Below are positions 21,939-23,890 of a stretch of DNA of 23,890 nt, piece after piece; within the stretch, counting starts at the first letter, position 1, and every line of letters starts with the position of its first letter. The notes under the pieces are model-generated. The model did not search any database, was not told the DNA's origin, and worked only from the letters and a program-made list of their open reading frames with translations. The translations under genes were made by a program, and so were the position numbers. The stretch comes from Thermoplasmatota archaeon (lineage in GTDB: Archaea > Thermoplasmatota > Thermoplasmata > GCA-020350865 > JAUVCJ01), in NCBI GenBank assembly GCA_030595765.1, contig JAUVCJ010000007.1:1-23890 (forward strand). Reading direction: 5' to 3'.

Positions 21939-23890
21939 ATGATTAATCGCAAAACTCCACTGCTAGTGGCTTTGATGCTCCTTCTAAGCTCCCTTGTAAT
22001 ATGGCTACCAATGCTAGGTGGCGCCTACAGTGTCCCAGGAGGAGAAACCTACTATATGGAGCAGGTCGCTGTTGGTGCCGCAGGAGTGACCGAGCATGCG
22101 ACTGGTGTGTTCTATGTCTATGATGACATCTTGGTGCCAACCACCTCCACCCTGATCATCAATCAATCCTACACCCTACAATTTGATGCCGGCTACGGTT
22201 TGTCTATAGATGGTGTTCTGAAAATCGAAGGAACATCTGGCAACGATGTACTGCTTACGATCAATGGCTCGGGCTTATGGAATGGGATCACATTCACCTC
22301 ATCTAGCAGGGGTAAAGGCAGCAACATCAATAATGTCATCATAGAGGATGCTGTCAATGGGGTGGCTGTTGATGATGCAGACCCTGCCATTGGGAACAGC
22401 ACAATTCAGGATTGTGATAATAATGGCATCCTCATCACCAATGGTGGAGATCCATGGCTGTTTAACCTTCAGATAAATAACAACGGTGATACCCCCCTGG
22501 AGGCTGGATTGAAGGTTACTGAGGGAACCCCAACGGTCTCGGATATTTTCATGAGCGGGAATCGCAATGGAATTTACGCAGAATCATCCTCAACATCCTT
22601 TACAGTTATCAATAGCTCTATCTCAAGCTCCATAGCAGGTGATATTCGGGTATATACCAATGCCGAAGTCACAACCCTGAACACTACATTTAACAAAGAT
22701 CTGGTCAATGTTGACATCACCTCTTCCTTGATCGTCAAATGGTACGTATGGCTTCAGGTCAGAAGCTCCAGGAACAGTGCTCCGATCTCAGGTGCGAACG
22801 TTGAGCTATTTGATGCCGATGATGTGGCAGGCCCAACAGGCATTACTGATGCAAATGGCTTTTTGGGATTGATATCACTTCAAGAATATTCACAGACAAG
22901 CCTTTCCAAGGATTTCAAGACCCCACACAATTTCAGCGCCTCCAGCACAGGTTACGTTACAAATTGGACCCACCCGAACATAGATTCCTACAAAGTGGTT
23001 ACGCTTTATCTCCAACCCATATCATATCACTGCGGGGTCATACCCGGCCCCATAACCCTGTGGAAAGCTGAGGATAATCCACACATTGTAGAGTGCTCAA
23101 TAGTGATCCCCAGCGGAGTGCGCCTTCTGGTTGAGCCTGGTGCGGATATACGTGTTGAAACAGATGCATGGATTTATGTCGATGGCAGGCTGGAAGTGGA
23201 GGGAAACGCCTCGGGCCCCGTGACCTTCATCTCAAATGCCAGTAATCCAGACAAAGCTGACTGGAAAGGTATCCAGTTCAATGCTAGCTCCGGTGATTAC
23301 TCCTTGGTCACCCATGCCAAAATAAAACACGCTACCACTGGAATAAGAGTGATCCAGGGTGCAAACCCCAGACTGAATGACACCCTCATCGAGAACGTCA
23401 CCACAGGTTTACGCATTGGAGGAACCGTGGACAGGGTTGAGGATCTAACCATCACGGATACCGTTGATGGAATTGTGTTCGAGAACGCCGCCGGAGCAAA
23501 GGTGGAGAACGTTCATGTCTCGCATAGCGCAAACATGGGTGCCAAGTTCTTGACATCTGTTGTTCATGTGAGGAATTCATCCATCTCTGACTCAGCCTCC
23601 GCTATCGATATCATACTCCAGAACAGCGCTACCGTTTATCTTCTGAATACGCCCTACGATGCTAGCAATGCTGTGGTGGATGCCACCTCCTCCCTATATT
23701 CCCAGTACTTCCTCACTGTCAACGTAACCAACCAAGGCCAAGCTCTTGCAGGCGCCAATGTCAGGGTAAGGGATAATGCAAGCTATGACGAGAACTTCAC
23801 AACCAATGCCAATGGCTTGGTGGAGAACCTGGTATTGACACAGAAGCTAAAGCAGAATGCTGGAACAACAGTCTATACCCCTCATAACAT
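21939..23890 (+). CDS. Secreted parallel beta-helix surface protein (N-terminal part)
   Basis: The frame is open for 650 codons and runs off the window. It starts MINRKTPLLVALMLLLSSLV, a Sec signal peptide, so it is probably exported by the SecY encoded nearby. Residues ~60-265 show repeated short turns (NNVIIEDAVNGVAVDDADPA-type) of a right-handed beta-helix; ~275-370 resemble an Ig-like or carboxypeptidase-regulatory module (SGANVELFDADD...TDANGF). A second beta-helix spans ~375-585, and a second module (AGANVRVRDN...TNANGL) starts at ~591. Many N-x-S/T sites suggest glycosylation. Such proteins are common cell-surface proteins in Thermoplasmatota. GGTGAT is 3 nt before the ATG, with the stop of any upstream extension at 21927. 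Confidence 0.85.
   Translation, partial: MINRKTPLLVALMLLLSSLVIWLPMLGGAYSVPGGETYYMEQVAVGAAGVTEHATGVFYVYDDILVPTTSTLIINQSYTLQFDAGYGLSIDGVLKIEGTSGNDVLLTINGSGLWNGITFTSSSRGKGSNINNVIIEDAVNGVAVDDADPAIGNSTIQDCDNNGILITNGGDPWLFNLQINNNGDTPLEAGLKVTEGTPTVSDIFMSGNRNGIYAESSSTSFTVINSSISSSIAGDIRVYTNAEVTTLNTTFNKDLVNVDITSSLIVKWYVWLQVRSSRNSAPISGANVELFDADDVAGPTGITDANGFLGLISLQEYSQTSLSKDFKTPHNFSASSTGYVTNWTHPNIDSYKVVTLYLQPISYHCGVIPGPITLWKAEDNPHIVECSIVIPSGVRLLVEPGADIRVETDAWIYVDGRLEVEGNASGPVTFISNASNPDKADWKGIQFNASSGDYSLVTHAKIKHATTGIRVIQGANPRLNDTLIENVTTGLRIGGTVDRVEDLTITDTVDGIVFENAAGAKVENVHVSHSANMGAKFLTSVVHVRNSSISDSASAIDIILQNSATVYLLNTPYDASNAVVDATSSLYSQYFLTVNVTNQGQALAGANVRVRDNASYDENFTTNANGLVENLVLTQKLKQNAGTTVYTPHN

Overview
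The window is archaeal chromosomal DNA, most probably from a Thermoplasmatota-type euryarchaeon. It holds the large archaeal ribosomal-protein operon, with the archaea/eukaryote-type proteins S4e, L32e and L19e, aIF1 and RNase P Rpp29 inside the cluster, followed by SecY, MCM, a DUF424 protein and NMD3. Promoters look archaeal (TATA boxes) and many starts carry Shine-Dalgarno motifs. The phylum is an inference from gene order and from the secreted beta-helix protein at the right end; it was not tested.

Left edge (1-1420): the C-terminal end of a TrmJ-like tRNA methyltransferase, a GATA microsatellite, a small GYD/AsnC-like dimeric-barrel protein on the minus strand with a 15-bp tandem repeat upstream of its promoter, and a protein with two zinc ribbons joined by a low-complexity linker.

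Core (1440-16442): a TATA box and a roughly 230-nt structured leader precede L3-L4-L23-L2-S19-L22-S3-L29-aIF1-Rpp29-S17-L14-L24-S4e-L5-S14-S8-L6-L32e-L19e-L18-S5-L30-L15-SecY. All genes are on the plus strand, tightly packed, many with ATGA or similar overlaps. S14 (49 codons) is easily missed. L4, S3 and L32e carry long Lys/Ala/Thr/Glu-rich tails. SecY has an extra N-terminal region with about four predicted membrane segments. Adenylate kinase, DUF106, cmk and truB, common after archaeal secY, do not follow here.

Middle (16443-20783): about 480 bp after secY contain three successive stem-loops and no convincing gene. Then come a small orphan ORF overlapping mcm, the MCM helicase, a DUF424 protein and NMD3. 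The start of nmd3 is preceded by two decayed tandem copies of its own first 42 nt. Each copy now reads as a 13-codon mini-ORF coupled stop-to-start to the next.

Right edge (20784-23890): a DUF2085-type membrane protein on the minus strand, with a 36-bp minisatellite at its C-terminus cut by a stop codon, diverges from a large secreted beta-helix surface protein that runs off the window. Short tandem repeats (4, 15, 36 and 41-42 bp) recur in the accessory parts. They are the most distinctive non-standard signal. I found no CRISPR array, rRNA, tRNA or transposase.
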